Source: Pseudobowmanella sp964228145 (GTDB lineage: Bacteria; Pseudomonadota; Gammaproteobacteria; Enterobacterales; Alteromonadaceae). From it: a stretch of DNA of 40,775 bases. Shown piece after piece: positions 8,442 to 15,909 of this stretch. The notes under the pieces are model-generated. The model was not told where the DNA came from. It saw only the letters and a program-made list of their open reading frames with translations, and searched no databases. The position numbers and the translations under genes were made by a program. Where the stretch lies: assembly GCA_964228145.1 (NCBI GenBank), contig CAXQZJ010000174.1, positions 1 through 40,775 on the forward strand, written 5' to 3'. How positions within the stretch are numbered: the first letter of the stretch is position 1; each line of letters begins with the position of its first letter.

Positions 8442-9185
8442 ATGAACTCTGTGCAACCCGTGTGTGTGGTAACCGGCGGTAGCCATGGAATTGGCAGCGC
8501 GATATGCCAACGCTTTGTTAAGCAAGGTTATACTGTGGTCAATTTGGATATCAGTAAACAGTCTGCCGGCGATGAGGACTGGCTGTACTGTGACATGCGC
8601 AACCACCAACAATGTCAGCAATGTATTGATGGGATATTCGAAAAGTTTGGCCGTATCGATGTGTTGGTTGCCAATGCCGGCGTGCATATGAGCGGAAATA
8701 TCGAGGACACAAGGCTGGATGATTTACATCGCTTGTTTGAGATAAACGTCCAGGGGGCCTATTCCGTAGCTCAACGCGCCTTACCGATAATGCGTCAGCA
8801 ACAACAGGGATCGATCGTTTTTGTCGCCTCAGATCAAGCGACTGTGGGTAAACCAAACTCCTTTGCTTACAACCTGACTAAACATGCATTAGCCTCAATG
8901 GCAAAAACCACGGCGCTGGATTATGCCAAGTTTAACATTCGTGCCAACGCAGTTTGCCCGGGTACCATCGAAACCCCCCTTTACCACAGCGCGATCGCCA
9001 GGTATGTCGCTCAGTCTGGGGAAAATATTGATCAGGTGCACGCTGAGGAGGCCGCCTCGCAGCCCTTAAACCGATTAGGCCAGCCACATGAAGTGGCAGA
9101 GTTGGTGTACTTCTTAGCCAGTGAGCAAGCGAGTTTTATCACCGGTGCGCTATATAATATCGACGGTGGTTACACCACAAAATAA
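8442..9185 (+). CDS. Classical short-chain dehydrogenase/reductase, substrate unknown
   Basis: A 247-residue cytosolic SDR. It shows the NAD(P)-binding TGGSHGIG (11-18), NAG (78-80), catalytic Ser130 (FVASDQA), YxxxK at Y143 and K147 (YNLTKHA), and the PG motif PGTIETPL (173-180). An Asp at position 36 after the second strand (NLDIS) suggests NAD(H) rather than NADP(H). It resembles SDRs annotated as glucose or 3-oxoacyl-type dehydrogenases, but the substrate cannot be read from sequence. It has its own GGAGAAAGACG ribosome site and is isolated by terminators on both sides. It lies only 15 bp after the prs terminator, so it must rely on read-through or a promoter inside prs. Confidence 0.9.
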   Translation: MNSVQPVCVVTGGSHGIGSAICQRFVKQGYTVVNLDISKQSAGDEDWLYCDMRNHQQCQQCIDGIFEKFGRIDVLVANAGVHMSGNIEDTRLDDLHRLFEINVQGAYSVAQRALPIMRQQQQGSIVFVASDQATVGKPNSFAYNLTKHALASMAKTTALDYAKFNIRANAVCPGTIETPLYHSAIARYVAQSGENIDQVHAEEAASQPLNRLGQPHEVAELVYFLASEQASFITGALYNIDGGYTTK

Positions 9186-9209
9186 AAAAGCTGCCGGGGC
9201 AGCTTTTTT
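9184..9209. terminator. Bidirectional terminator between the SDR and the exported protein gene
   Basis: A GCTGC/GCAGC stem (9190-9194 with 9199-9203) has six A before it and six T after it, so it can stop transcription in both directions between the convergent genes. Confidence 0.88.
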
Positions 9210-9222
9210 CAAATGGCTAAAT

Positions 9223-9672
9223 TTATTGGGCCATCAAACTGTTAATCTTCGAGAAGTCAGTGAAACGGGAGTAAGACGATAATGCCTGACCCACTGCAGG
9301 GTTAGTCATCAATTCTTGCATCGCAACCTGGCCCAGCATTTCAAACGCTTTTTCTACAGACTGAGGGTTTTCTTTTTGCGCCATGACAAATTGCTGTGGG
9401 CAATCCTGGGTAAGCAGTCGCGTAATCAACGCACCGACTTCTTTGTCACGCTGTAAACGCATCTCGTCGGTAACCTGACTGTAAGGTGAGATTTCCGGGT
9501 GAGCCGCCATGGCGAAGAAGATCCACCCGGCAAGTTGCTTACGCTCTTTGCCGTTTAGCGAATCGGCCATACAATGAGCAAAGCGCTCAGTACTGGACGC
9601 TTGAGCCGGCGAACTTAACGCAGTCGCCGCCATCAACGCGATACTGAGCAATAATGTTTTTGTTCCTTTCAT
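9223..9672 (-). CDS. Small exported protein of unknown function
   Basis: A 149-residue protein with a clear Sec signal peptide: basic MKGTK, hydrophobic core LLLSIALMAATAL, and likely cleavage after SPAQA (about residue 25). The mature part is about 124 residues, mostly predicted alpha-helical, with two cysteines (CMADSLNGKERK and TQDCPQQF) that could form a periplasmic disulfide. Other conserved-looking stretches are AGWIFFAMAAHPEI and VAMQELMTNPAVG. I do not recognise a characterised family; it resembles conserved hypothetical periplasmic proteins of Alteromonas and Shewanella relatives. It is convergent with the SDR and forms no obvious operon. The coding call is strong because of the signal peptide, the AGGATT ribosome site and the adjacent terminator. 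Confidence 0.8.
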   Translation of the reverse strand: MKGTKTLLLSIALMAATALSSPAQASSTERFAHCMADSLNGKERKQLAGWIFFAMAAHPEISPYSQVTDEMRLQRDKEVGALITRLLTQDCPQQFVMAQKENPQSVEKAFEMLGQVAMQELMTNPAVGQALSSYSRFTDFSKINSLMAQ

Positions 9673-9826
9673 ATTCTAATCCTGCAATGAATGTTTTTGC
9701 TTTGCTAACTTTACCCATTCGCCGGGGAAAATTCACGTAATTTATCCGCTCGAGCAAACTGACCCATGCTCATAATGAGCACAGCAAACCATCATTGATA
9801 CAGATTAATATGACCGTGACACAGTT

Positions 9827-9852
9827 AAAAAAGCCCAATCGTGTGATTGGGC
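9827..9852 (-). terminator. Terminator of the aguA-aguB operon
   Basis: Read on the minus strand, an 8-bp GCCCAATC stem pair (9833-9840 with 9845-9852) with a 4-base loop is followed by six T residues, just past the aguB stop. Confidence 0.9.
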
Positions 9853-9860
9853 CTAATTGC

Positions 9861-10751
9861 TTAATCTCTCCAGCGACGAGTTAAGTCATCATAGTCGTCT
9901 ATTCTACGGTCGCGGAAATAAGGCCAAATTCGTTTCACCGACTCGGTGCGCTCCATATCCAGCTCAACCAGTAAGTTCTGCTCTTTATCGGCACTGGCTT
10001 TGTCAAGAATTTCACCCTGGGGGCCGACAACAAAGCTTTGCCCCCAAAATTGAATACCCGGGTCCCCGGCCACAGGCGATGGCTCGTAGCCAGTACGGTT
10101 AGCCACCACCACCGGAATCGAGTTAGCCACCGCATGAGAACGCTGAATGGTTTCCCAGGCCCCATGCTGTCTTAATTGTTCTTCCTGACTGTCGGTTTTA
10201 TCCCAACCAATTGCGGTCGGATAAAAAAGAATATCTGCACCGGCCATCGCCATTAACCTTGCAGCCTCTGGATACCATTGGTCCCAACAGACCAGTACAC
10301 CCAATTTACCCACACTGGTGGAGATTGGCGTAAAGCCTAAGTCCCCCGGAGTAAAATAAAATTTCTCATAAAAACCGGGATCATCCGGGATATGCATTTT
10401 TCGGTACTTTCCGACCATGCCTTGTTGACGATCGAAAACTACTGCCGTGTTGTGATACAAGCCACTGCCGCGTTTTTCAAATAATGACGTCACCAAAACA
10501 ATATCTAACCTGCGCGCCAAATCTGCAAAGTAGTCGGTTGCCGGCCCCGGGATAGGTTCGGCAAGGTCAAAGAATTCGGTGTTTTCCTGCTGACAGAAAT
10601 ACAATGTACTATGCAGCTCCTGCAATAAAACTAACTGTGCCCCTTGCTTAGCTAATGCCTCAACCTGCTCCGCACTGCGTTGCCAGTTTGTTTGTTTATC
10701 ATTGCCAGCAACTGCTTGCTGAACCACGCCAACTTTCAGCGTTTTTGTCAT
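9861..10751 (-). CDS. aguB: N-carbamoylputrescine amidohydrolase
   Basis: A 296-residue nitrilase-superfamily enzyme that hydrolyses N-carbamoylputrescine to putrescine, CO2 and ammonia. The catalytic triad is visible: E45 (LLQELH), K118 (KYRKMHIPDDP) and C155 (VLVCWDQWYPE). The region GWDKTDSQEEQLRQHGAW is typical of the AguB branch rather than of other nitrilases. It overlaps the end of aguA by four bases (ATGA), so translation is coupled with the enzyme that supplies its substrate. A terminator follows immediately. Confidence 0.96.
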   Translation of the reverse strand: MTKTLKVGVVQQAVAGNDKQTNWQRSAEQVEALAKQGAQLVLLQELHSTLYFCQQENTEFFDLAEPIPGPATDYFADLARRLDIVLVTSLFEKRGSGLYHNTAVVFDRQQGMVGKYRKMHIPDDPGFYEKFYFTPGDLGFTPISTSVGKLGVLVCWDQWYPEAARLMAMAGADILFYPTAIGWDKTDSQEEQLRQHGAWETIQRSHAVANSIPVVVANRTGYEPSPVAGDPGIQFWGQSFVVGPQGEILDKASADKEQNLLVELDMERTESVKRIWPYFRDRRIDDYDDLTRRWRD

Positions 10752-11785
10752 AGTGTTATTACTCCGCGAGCAAAATGTTGAGTTAGGGCCTGATTAAAAG
10801 TGCCTTCAGGCACCTGCATGCTAATGCAATGCAGACTGCCAAACTGTTGTACTAAGGGCAAACAATTCACCCCTACAATTTCATGACCGGGATAGGCTTG
10901 AGCTAACACGGCTAATGCCTCTTCGTCTTCCGGCTGTTGGTAGATCGGACACAATACCTGCTGATTATTAATCAAATAATTAGCATAGGAAGCAGGTAAC
11001 CGTTCGCCATCCTGATTGACAATGTGAGGCAATGGAAGTTCAAACAAGGTCAAATCCGGCCTGTCCAGCGCAACTTCACGCACCAGCGCTTTTAATCCTT
11101 CAAAATGACTGTCATCCGGCCGGTTGTAGGCAGATTGCACCACAATGCCCTCAGTCGGGGTAAAGCGCACTAAGGTATCAATGTGACCATCCGTATCATC
11201 CCCTTCTAAATGACCATGCTGATAGATGCTTACCTTGCTGGCACCCAGTGCTTGCTTAAACGTTCGCTGATATTCAGCTAGCGCCATATCACCGTTTCGT
11301 TGAGGGTTGGTCAGGCAAAGTTCAGTGGAGAGCAAGTGACCTTGTTGATCAATTTCCAGCGCCCCACCCTCACACACAATGTCAATCACGCGAATTGGCT
11401 TATTGAGATAAGCAGAAAACAATTGTTGATTAACCTTGTTATCTTTCTCCGCATTGAATTTATTCCCCCAACCATTAAAGGTAAATTCAACCGGCTGATT
11501 GCCTGTTAAGGTCAAGAAACCATAATCCCTGACCCAGGTGTCATTATAATCTGCGGTTAATATCACTACAGATGATGCCTGCGCCAATAAAGATTGGGCC
11601 CGCGCAACGCTAGGTTCTCTGGCCAACAAGACAACAGCACAGCCCACCTGATTGATTTTACCAATAAGGTCAACATAGACTCGTTCAACCGAATCCAGCC
11701 AAGGTGCCCAATCTGTGTTGGCGTCGGGCCAGGCCAGGATGATGGCTTCTTGCTTAACCCACTCGGGTAAAAAACGTGGCGACAT
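10748..11785 (-). CDS. aguA: Agmatine deiminase
   Basis: A 345-residue guanidino-modifying enzyme that converts agmatine to N-carbamoylputrescine and ammonia. Visible signatures are LPEWVKQEAIILAWP (6-20), DTWVRDYGF (82-90), EGGALEID (139-146), the histidine motif GHLEGDDTDGHIDT (191-204, with H201) and the nucleophile C320 in GSLHCISMQVP. The family usually reads GGGIHC around this cysteine, so FGSLHC is a mild variation. The ATG has AGGAAAAATT before it. With aguB it forms a two-gene putrescine operon. No arginine decarboxylase (the agmatine source) is in the window. Confidence 0.95.
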   Translation of the reverse strand: MSPRFLPEWVKQEAIILAWPDANTDWAPWLDSVERVYVDLIGKINQVGCAVVLLAREPSVARAQSLLAQASSVVILTADYNDTWVRDYGFLTLTGNQPVEFTFNGWGNKFNAEKDNKVNQQLFSAYLNKPIRVIDIVCEGGALEIDQQGHLLSTELCLTNPQRNGDMALAEYQRTFKQALGASKVSIYQHGHLEGDDTDGHIDTLVRFTPTEGIVVQSAYNRPDDSHFEGLKALVREVALDRPDLTLFELPLPHIVNQDGERLPASYANYLINNQQVLCPIYQQPEDEEALAVLAQAYPGHEIVGVNCLPLVQQFGSLHCISMQVPEGTFNQALTQHFARGVITL

Positions 11786-11796
11786 AATTTTTCCTG

Positions 11797-11822
11797 TATA
11801 ATCGCATGTTGGCGCGATTATA
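11797..11822. promoter_or_regulatory. 9-bp inverted repeat covering the aguA -10 region
   Basis: TATAATCGC (11797-11805) and its exact reverse complement (11814-11822) are separated by 8 bases. The right arm contains a perfect TATAAT on the minus strand (11817-11822), about 32 bp upstream of the aguA ATG, a plausible -10 for aguA; no good -35 is evident. The symmetry could be an operator half-site pair or simply two outward -10 elements. Confidence 0.4.
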
Positions 11823-11877
11823 GTCGTTTAGTGCGCTAACACCATACACGCCAACAAGTTTTTACGTCCATACATGC

Positions 11878-11906
11878 TTGTTTTGAGGTCCTGCCAGTGC
11901 TAGAAT
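11878..11906 (+). promoter_or_regulatory. Candidate sigma-70 promoter for rplY
   Basis: TTGTTT (11878-11883), a 17-base spacer and TAGAAT (11901-11906) lie about 100 bp upstream of the rplY start, giving a predicted leader of about 94 nt that contains the hairpin at 11954-11979. Confidence 0.5.
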
Positions 11907-11953
11907 TCGCCGCCTTTTTTGAATCAGTCCGCTGACATCAATCAAGAGCACGC

Positions 11954-11979
11954 GTGTACTTTTGGTCGCGAAAGTACAC
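11954..11979 (+). promoter_or_regulatory. Perfect hairpin in the rplY 5' leader
   Basis: GTGTACTTT (11954-11962) pairs perfectly with 11971-11979 around an 8-base loop, TGGTCGCG. It ends 16 bases before the rplY GGAG ribosome site (11996-11999). There is no T-run right after it, so it is not a standard terminator. Autogenous control of rplY through its leader has been described in E. coli. Whether this element acts the same way is inference. Confidence 0.5.
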
Positions 11980-12006
11980 AAGCCTTATATTTATTGGAGT
12001 TTTATC

Positions 12007-12642
12007 ATGTCTGAAGCAATTTTTAATCTGGACGCAGAAGTACGTACAGACCTGGGGAAAGGTGCGAGCCGCCGCCTGCGTCGTGCTGACAAAGTTCCTG
12101 CGATCCTTTACGGTGCGGAAAAAGAGCCAGTTGCCCTGACTCTGGATCACAACTTAGTATTACAAGCGCAAGAATTTGAAGCTTTTTACAGCCACGTTCT
12201 GACTTTGAACATCGGCGGCGAGAAAGTTGAAGCGGTAATCAAAGACATGCAACGTCACCCGTACAAGCCTAAGGTTACTCACTTAGACTTCCTGCGCGTT
12301 GACGCGAGCCACGCACTGACAACTTCTGTACCTTTGCACTTCATTAATGAAGAAACTGCCAAAGGTGTTAAAGAGCAAGGCGGTCACGCTGAGCACCACA
12401 TGGCTGATGTTGAAATCAGCTGTCTGCCAGCTAACTTGCCTGAGTTCATCGAAGTTGATCTGCAAAACGTTGAGCTGGGTCAAACCGTTCACTTGTCAGA
12501 CCTTACTCTGCCAGAAGGTGTTACACTGACTGAACTGGCAAAGGGCGACGATCACGACTTAGCCGTTGTGACCATCAAAGCGCCTAAAGGCGCCGCCGCT
12601 GAAGAAGGCGACGCTGACAGCGAAGAAGCAGCAGCTGAGTAA
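12007..12642 (+). CDS. rplY: 50S ribosomal protein L25, long Ctc form
   Basis: A 211-residue two-domain L25/TL5/Ctc protein. The N-terminal part (about 1-95) is the 5S rRNA-binding L25 domain, with GKGASRRLRRADKVPAILYG and MQRHPYKPKVTHLDFLRVD. The C-terminal beta domain (about 100-190) is the Ctc extension absent from E. coli L25, and the protein ends in an acidic alanine-rich tail. The start is the ATG at 12007 with GGAG seven bases upstream. A longer open frame from 11962 is rejected because it would translate the leader hairpin. A strong terminator follows. Confidence 0.95.
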   Translation: MSEAIFNLDAEVRTDLGKGASRRLRRADKVPAILYGAEKEPVALTLDHNLVLQAQEFEAFYSHVLTLNIGGEKVEAVIKDMQRHPYKPKVTHLDFLRVDASHALTTSVPLHFINEETAKGVKEQGGHAEHHMADVEISCLPANLPEFIEVDLQNVELGQTVHLSDLTLPEGVTLTELAKGDDHDLAVVTIKAPKGAAAEEGDADSEEAAAE

Positions 12643-12663
12643 GTTGCTACGCTAAGTTGTCAC

Positions 12664-12695
12664 GCTGCCACCTTTTTGGGTGGCAGCTTTTTTTT
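12664..12695 (+). terminator. Strong terminator between rplY and pth
   Basis: A 9-bp stem GCTGCCACC (12664-12672) with 12679-12687 has a T-rich loop and eight T residues after it. It ends only 12 bases before the pth start codon. Confidence 0.9.
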
Positions 12696-12707
12696 GGGTA
12701 CGAGAAA

Positions 12708-13310
12708 ATGACCACGCAATGTGATGACACCGACATCCAGTTAATTGTTGGCCTGGGTAATCCCGGCGCCGAATATGCACCAACACGGCATAATGCCGGA
12801 AGTTGGCTAATTGAAATGTTGAGCCGCGTACACAACGCGCCACTGAAGCTGGAAACGAAATTTTTCGCCCGCACCGCACGTCTTAATCTGCACGGCAAAG
12901 ATGTGCGTATTATGATCCCCACTACCTACATGAACGAGAGCGGAAAAGCCGTTGCTGCGCTGGCCAACTTCTATCGAATTTCTCCAGCACAGATTATGGT
13001 GGCCTTTGATGAATTAGATTTGCCACCCGGCGTCGCAAAATTTAAATTTGGTGGTAGTTCAAGTCAAAATGGGATCAAAGACATTGTTTCACGATTGGGT
13101 AATAATCGTGACTTTCACCGGCTCAGAATCGGTATTGGCCATCCGGGTCACCGTTCAAAAGTAACGGGCCATGTGTTAGGACGCGCCAGTAGCGAAGACC
13201 AGCAACGAATCGAAGCGGCCATAGATGAAGCCGCTCGCTGTGTAGATATCATGTTCAAGCAGGACCTGGTTCGGGCCACACAACGTTTACACAGTTTTAA
13301 AGCAGAATAG
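12708..13310 (+). CDS. pth: Peptidyl-tRNA hydrolase, with altered active-site loop
   Basis: A 200-residue enzyme that releases peptides from prematurely dissociated peptidyl-tRNA. It has LIVGLGNPGAEYAPTRHNAG with catalytic H28 (E. coli H20), NES at 76-78, and VAFDELDLP with D101 (E. coli D93). The C-terminal half, LGNNRDFHRLRIGIGHPG and IDEAARC, is conserved. The usual GGGHGGHNG loop is instead GGSSSQNG (115-122), one residue shorter and with Gln120 where E. coli has His113; Asn121 is kept. The start ATG (12708) gives an 8-residue N-terminal extension relative to E. coli. The frame open from 12657 would run through the rplY terminator and is rejected. The ribosome site is weak (CGAGAAA). ychF follows after 22 bp. 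Confidence 0.95.
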   Translation: MTTQCDDTDIQLIVGLGNPGAEYAPTRHNAGSWLIEMLSRVHNAPLKLETKFFARTARLNLHGKDVRIMIPTTYMNESGKAVAALANFYRISPAQIMVAFDELDLPPGVAKFKFGGSSSQNGIKDIVSRLGNNRDFHRLRIGIGHPGHRSKVTGHVLGRASSEDQQRIEAAIDEAARCVDIMFKQDLVRATQRLHSFKAE

Positions 13311-13332
13311 CGAATCAAAGAGGACATCCATC

Positions 13333-14424
13333 ATGGGTTTTAAATGCGGCATTGTAGGTTTACCAAACGTGGGTAAATCAACCCTGTTCAATGCATTAAC
13401 CAAAGCCGGCATCGAAGCGGCGAACTTTCCGTTTTGTACCATTGAGCCAAACACCGGCGTCGTCCCAGTACCTGACCTGCGTTTGGATCAATTGGCGGCC
13501 ATTGTGAATCCCCAGCGAGTCATCCCAACGACAATGGAATTTGTTGATATCGCGGGCTTAGTAGAAGGTGCCTCTAAAGGCGAAGGTTTGGGCAATAAAT
13601 TCCTCGCCAATATCCGTGAAACCGATGCAATAGGCCACGTGGTTCGCTGCTTTGATAACGAGAACATCGTTCACGTCGCAGGTCGGGTAAGCCCCAAAGA
13701 TGATATCGATGTTATCAACACTGAGTTAGCCCTGGCAGATTTAGAGACCACCGAAAAAGCCCTGTTACGGGTGGCCAAAAAAGCCAAAGGCGGTGATGCC
13801 GACGCTAAATATGAAATGAAGGTTTTGGAAAAAATCAAACCTCATTTAGATGAAGGTAAACTGCTACGCTCAGTGCCACTGGAAAAAGAAGAATTGGCCG
13901 CCATCGCTTACATGAATTATCTGACGCTGAAACCCACCATGTACGTGGCCAACGTTAACGAAGATGGGTTTGAAAACAACCCTTACTTAGATCAGGTTCG
14001 TGAAATTGCCGCTCAGGAAAATGCCGTGGTCGTGGCTGTATGTGCAGCTATTGAAGCAGAAATCGCTGAGCTTGAAGATGAAGAAAAAGAAGAGTTTCTT
14101 CAGGAAATGGGCCTGGAAGAGCCTGGGCTCAACCGCGTTATCCGTGCCGGTTACGAATTACTCAACCTCAACACTTACTTCACTGCGGGTGTCAAAGAGG
14201 TACGAGCATGGACTTATCCTGTAGGTTCAACCGCACCTCAGGCAGCGGGTAAAATTCATACTGACTTTGAGAAAGGTTTCATTCGTGCAGAAATCGTTGG
14301 CTTCGATGATTACATTGCTCATCAAGGCGAATCAGGTGCCAAGGATGCGGGCAAATGGCGCTTAGAAGGTAAAGAGTATATCGTCAAAGACGGTGACGTG
14401 ATTCATTTCAGGTTTAATGTTTAA
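13333..14424 (+). CDS. ychF: Redox-regulated ATPase YchF (EngD)
   Basis: A 363-residue OBG-like P-loop protein that binds ribosomes and hydrolyses ATP; in E. coli it is linked to oxidative-stress responses. The P-loop is GLPNVGKST (9-17), the switch motif DIAGLVEGASKGEGLGNKFL (72-91), and the base-specificity motif NVNE (207-210) replaces NKxD, explaining ATP preference. A coiled-coil insertion and a C-terminal TGS domain (about 280-363, ending HFRFNV) complete the usual layout. It has an AAGAGGA ribosome site and follows pth, the conserved pair in gammaproteobacteria. Confidence 0.98.
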   Translation: MGFKCGIVGLPNVGKSTLFNALTKAGIEAANFPFCTIEPNTGVVPVPDLRLDQLAAIVNPQRVIPTTMEFVDIAGLVEGASKGEGLGNKFLANIRETDAIGHVVRCFDNENIVHVAGRVSPKDDIDVINTELALADLETTEKALLRVAKKAKGGDADAKYEMKVLEKIKPHLDEGKLLRSVPLEKEELAAIAYMNYLTLKPTMYVANVNEDGFENNPYLDQVREIAAQENAVVVAVCAAIEAEIAELEDEEKEEFLQEMGLEEPGLNRVIRAGYELLNLNTYFTAGVKEVRAWTYPVGSTAPQAAGKIHTDFEKGFIRAEIVGFDDYIAHQGESGAKDAGKWRLEGKEYIVKDGDVIHFRFNV

Positions 14425-14430
14425 ACACAA

Positions 14431-14459
14431 GGCGCCACTGCAGATGGCGCCTTTTTTTT
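14431..14459 (+). terminator. Terminator after ychF
   Basis: A GGCGCCA/TGGCGCC stem (14431-14437 with 14445-14451) with a 7-base loop is followed by eight T residues. It lies between the convergent ychF and metY genes. Confidence 0.9.
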
Positions 14460-14467
14460 ACCCTTTA

Positions 14468-15739
14468 TCAAGCTTTATCGAGAGCTTGTTCCACATCGGC
14501 AATAATGTCGTCAATATGCTCAATACCCACCGATATTCTGACTAGATCCTCACTGACACCGGCCTTAATCAATTCGTCGGCATTTAACTGTCGGTGAGTG
14601 GTGGAAGCTGGGTGACATGCCAGCGATTTTGCATCACCAATATTTACCAAGCGCAAAATCATCTGTAACGCGTCGATAAACCGCGCGCATGCATCCAGAC
14701 CACCTTTGATGCCAAAACTAAGAATGCCAGACGCCCTGCCCCCGGTAATTTTTTGGCAATTTGGGTAATCTTTACTGTCGGTCAGTCCGGCATAATTTAC
14801 CCAGTCTACTTTAGGGTGTGCCTGGAGGTACTTGGCCAGACTCAGCGCATTGTCACAATGCCTGTCCATACGCAGACCCAAGGTTTCTAATCCCTGTAAA
14901 ATCTGAAACGCGTTCATCGGTGAAATTGCTGCTCCGGTATTACGCAGAGGCACCACACGGCAGCGTCCGATATAAGCAGCTTCGCCTAATGCTTCTGTAT
15001 AGACCACGCCGTGGTAGCTGGGATCAGGCTCGTTGAGAATTGCAAAACGCTGTTTATTCGCCTTCCAGTCAAACTTCCCACTATCTACGATAATTCCACC
15101 GACCGAGGTACCGTGACCACCAATGTATTTGGTTAACGAGTGCACCACAATATCTGCGCCTAACTCAAACGGTCGGCATAAATACGGCGTTGCAACTGTG
15201 TTATCAACAATCAAAGGGACACCGTGCCGATGGGCAATCTCGGCTAAGCGCTGAATGTCGACGACATTGCCGGCCGGATTACCAATGGATTCACAGAATA
15301 TCGCCCGGGTGTTGTCATCAATAGCACGATCAAAACCGTCAAAATCGTCATGGGATACCATCTTGACCGTCACACCTTGCTTGGGCAGTGTATGGGCAAA
15401 GAAATTGTATGTTCCGCCATACAATTGGCTGGTACTCACGATGTTATCGCCTACCTGGGTAATACATTGAATTGCATAGGTAATCGCTGCCATGCCTGAA
15501 GCCAGCGCTAGCGCACCTATGCCCCCTTCTAAGGCTGCCACCCGCTTTTCTAACACATCGGTGGTGGGGTTCATGATACGGGTGTAGATGTTGCCGGGTA
15601 CGGCTAAATTGAAAAGGTCAGCCCCGTGTTGAGTATTATCAAACGTATAAGAGGTTGTTTGGTAAATCGGTACCGCCGCCGACTTGGTGGTGCTTTCCGA
15701 GGTATATCCTTCATGTAGCGCAATGGATTCAAATTTCAT
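14468..15739 (-). CDS. metY: O-acetylhomoserine aminocarboxypropyltransferase (sulfhydrylase)
   Basis: A 423-residue PLP enzyme of the Cys/Met metabolism family. It makes homocysteine directly from O-acetylhomoserine and sulfide. The PLP lysine is K204 in HSLTKYIGGHGTSVGG, with SGMAAITYAI (81-90), YGGTYN and IVDNTVATPYLCRPFELGAD. The length of about 423 (longer than MetB or MetC) and the ALHEGY start favour MetY. The start chosen is the ATG at 15737-15739, with AGGACT upstream; an extension to 15790 would run through candidate MetJ boxes. An O-succinylhomoserine variant cannot be excluded. Confidence 0.92.
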   Translation of the reverse strand: MKFESIALHEGYTSESTTKSAAVPIYQTTSYTFDNTQHGADLFNLAVPGNIYTRIMNPTTDVLEKRVAALEGGIGALALASGMAAITYAIQCITQVGDNIVSTSQLYGGTYNFFAHTLPKQGVTVKMVSHDDFDGFDRAIDDNTRAIFCESIGNPAGNVVDIQRLAEIAHRHGVPLIVDNTVATPYLCRPFELGADIVVHSLTKYIGGHGTSVGGIIVDSGKFDWKANKQRFAILNEPDPSYHGVVYTEALGEAAYIGRCRVVPLRNTGAAISPMNAFQILQGLETLGLRMDRHCDNALSLAKYLQAHPKVDWVNYAGLTDSKDYPNCQKITGGRASGILSFGIKGGLDACARFIDALQMILRLVNIGDAKSLACHPASTTHRQLNADELIKAGVSEDLVRISVGIEHIDDIIADVEQALDKA

Positions 15740-15764
15740 CTGCAAGTCCTGTATCAATAAATAA

Positions 15765-15788
15765 AGCCGTTTAGACGGCCAGACATCC
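15765..15788 (-). promoter_or_regulatory. Candidate MetJ operator (three tandem met boxes) upstream of metY
   Basis: On the plus strand, three contiguous 8-mers, AGCCGTTT (15765-15772), AGACGGCC (15773-15780) and AGACATCC (15781-15788), each match the met box AGACGTCT at 6 of 8 positions. They lie 26-49 bp upstream of the metY ATG. MetJ binds tandem 8-bp boxes in gammaproteobacteria to repress methionine genes. No metJ gene is in the window; statistical support was not computed. Confidence 0.5.
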
Positions 15789-15862
15789 ATTTACACTACA
15801 CAATTCTACCTCCAGTGAAAAGGCCATGATGAAAAATTCACCATGCTTTTTGCACCAAGCAT

Positions 15863-15890
15863 AAAAAAGCCCCGCTAAGATGCAGGGCTT
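15863..15890 (-). terminator. Terminator after the AsmA-like gene
   Basis: Read on the minus strand, AAGCCCTGC (15882-15890) pairs with GCGGGGCTT (15867-15875) with one mismatch, followed by T residues. It separates the AsmA-like gene from metY. Confidence 0.85.
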
Positions 15891-15909
15891 TCGGGTGCTT
15901 ACCCATAAG

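Noticed and set aside
15740..15862. Possible SAM riboswitch before metY
   Set aside because: No multi-helix conserved riboswitch pattern is seen; tandem met boxes explain the region better for a gammaproteobacterium.
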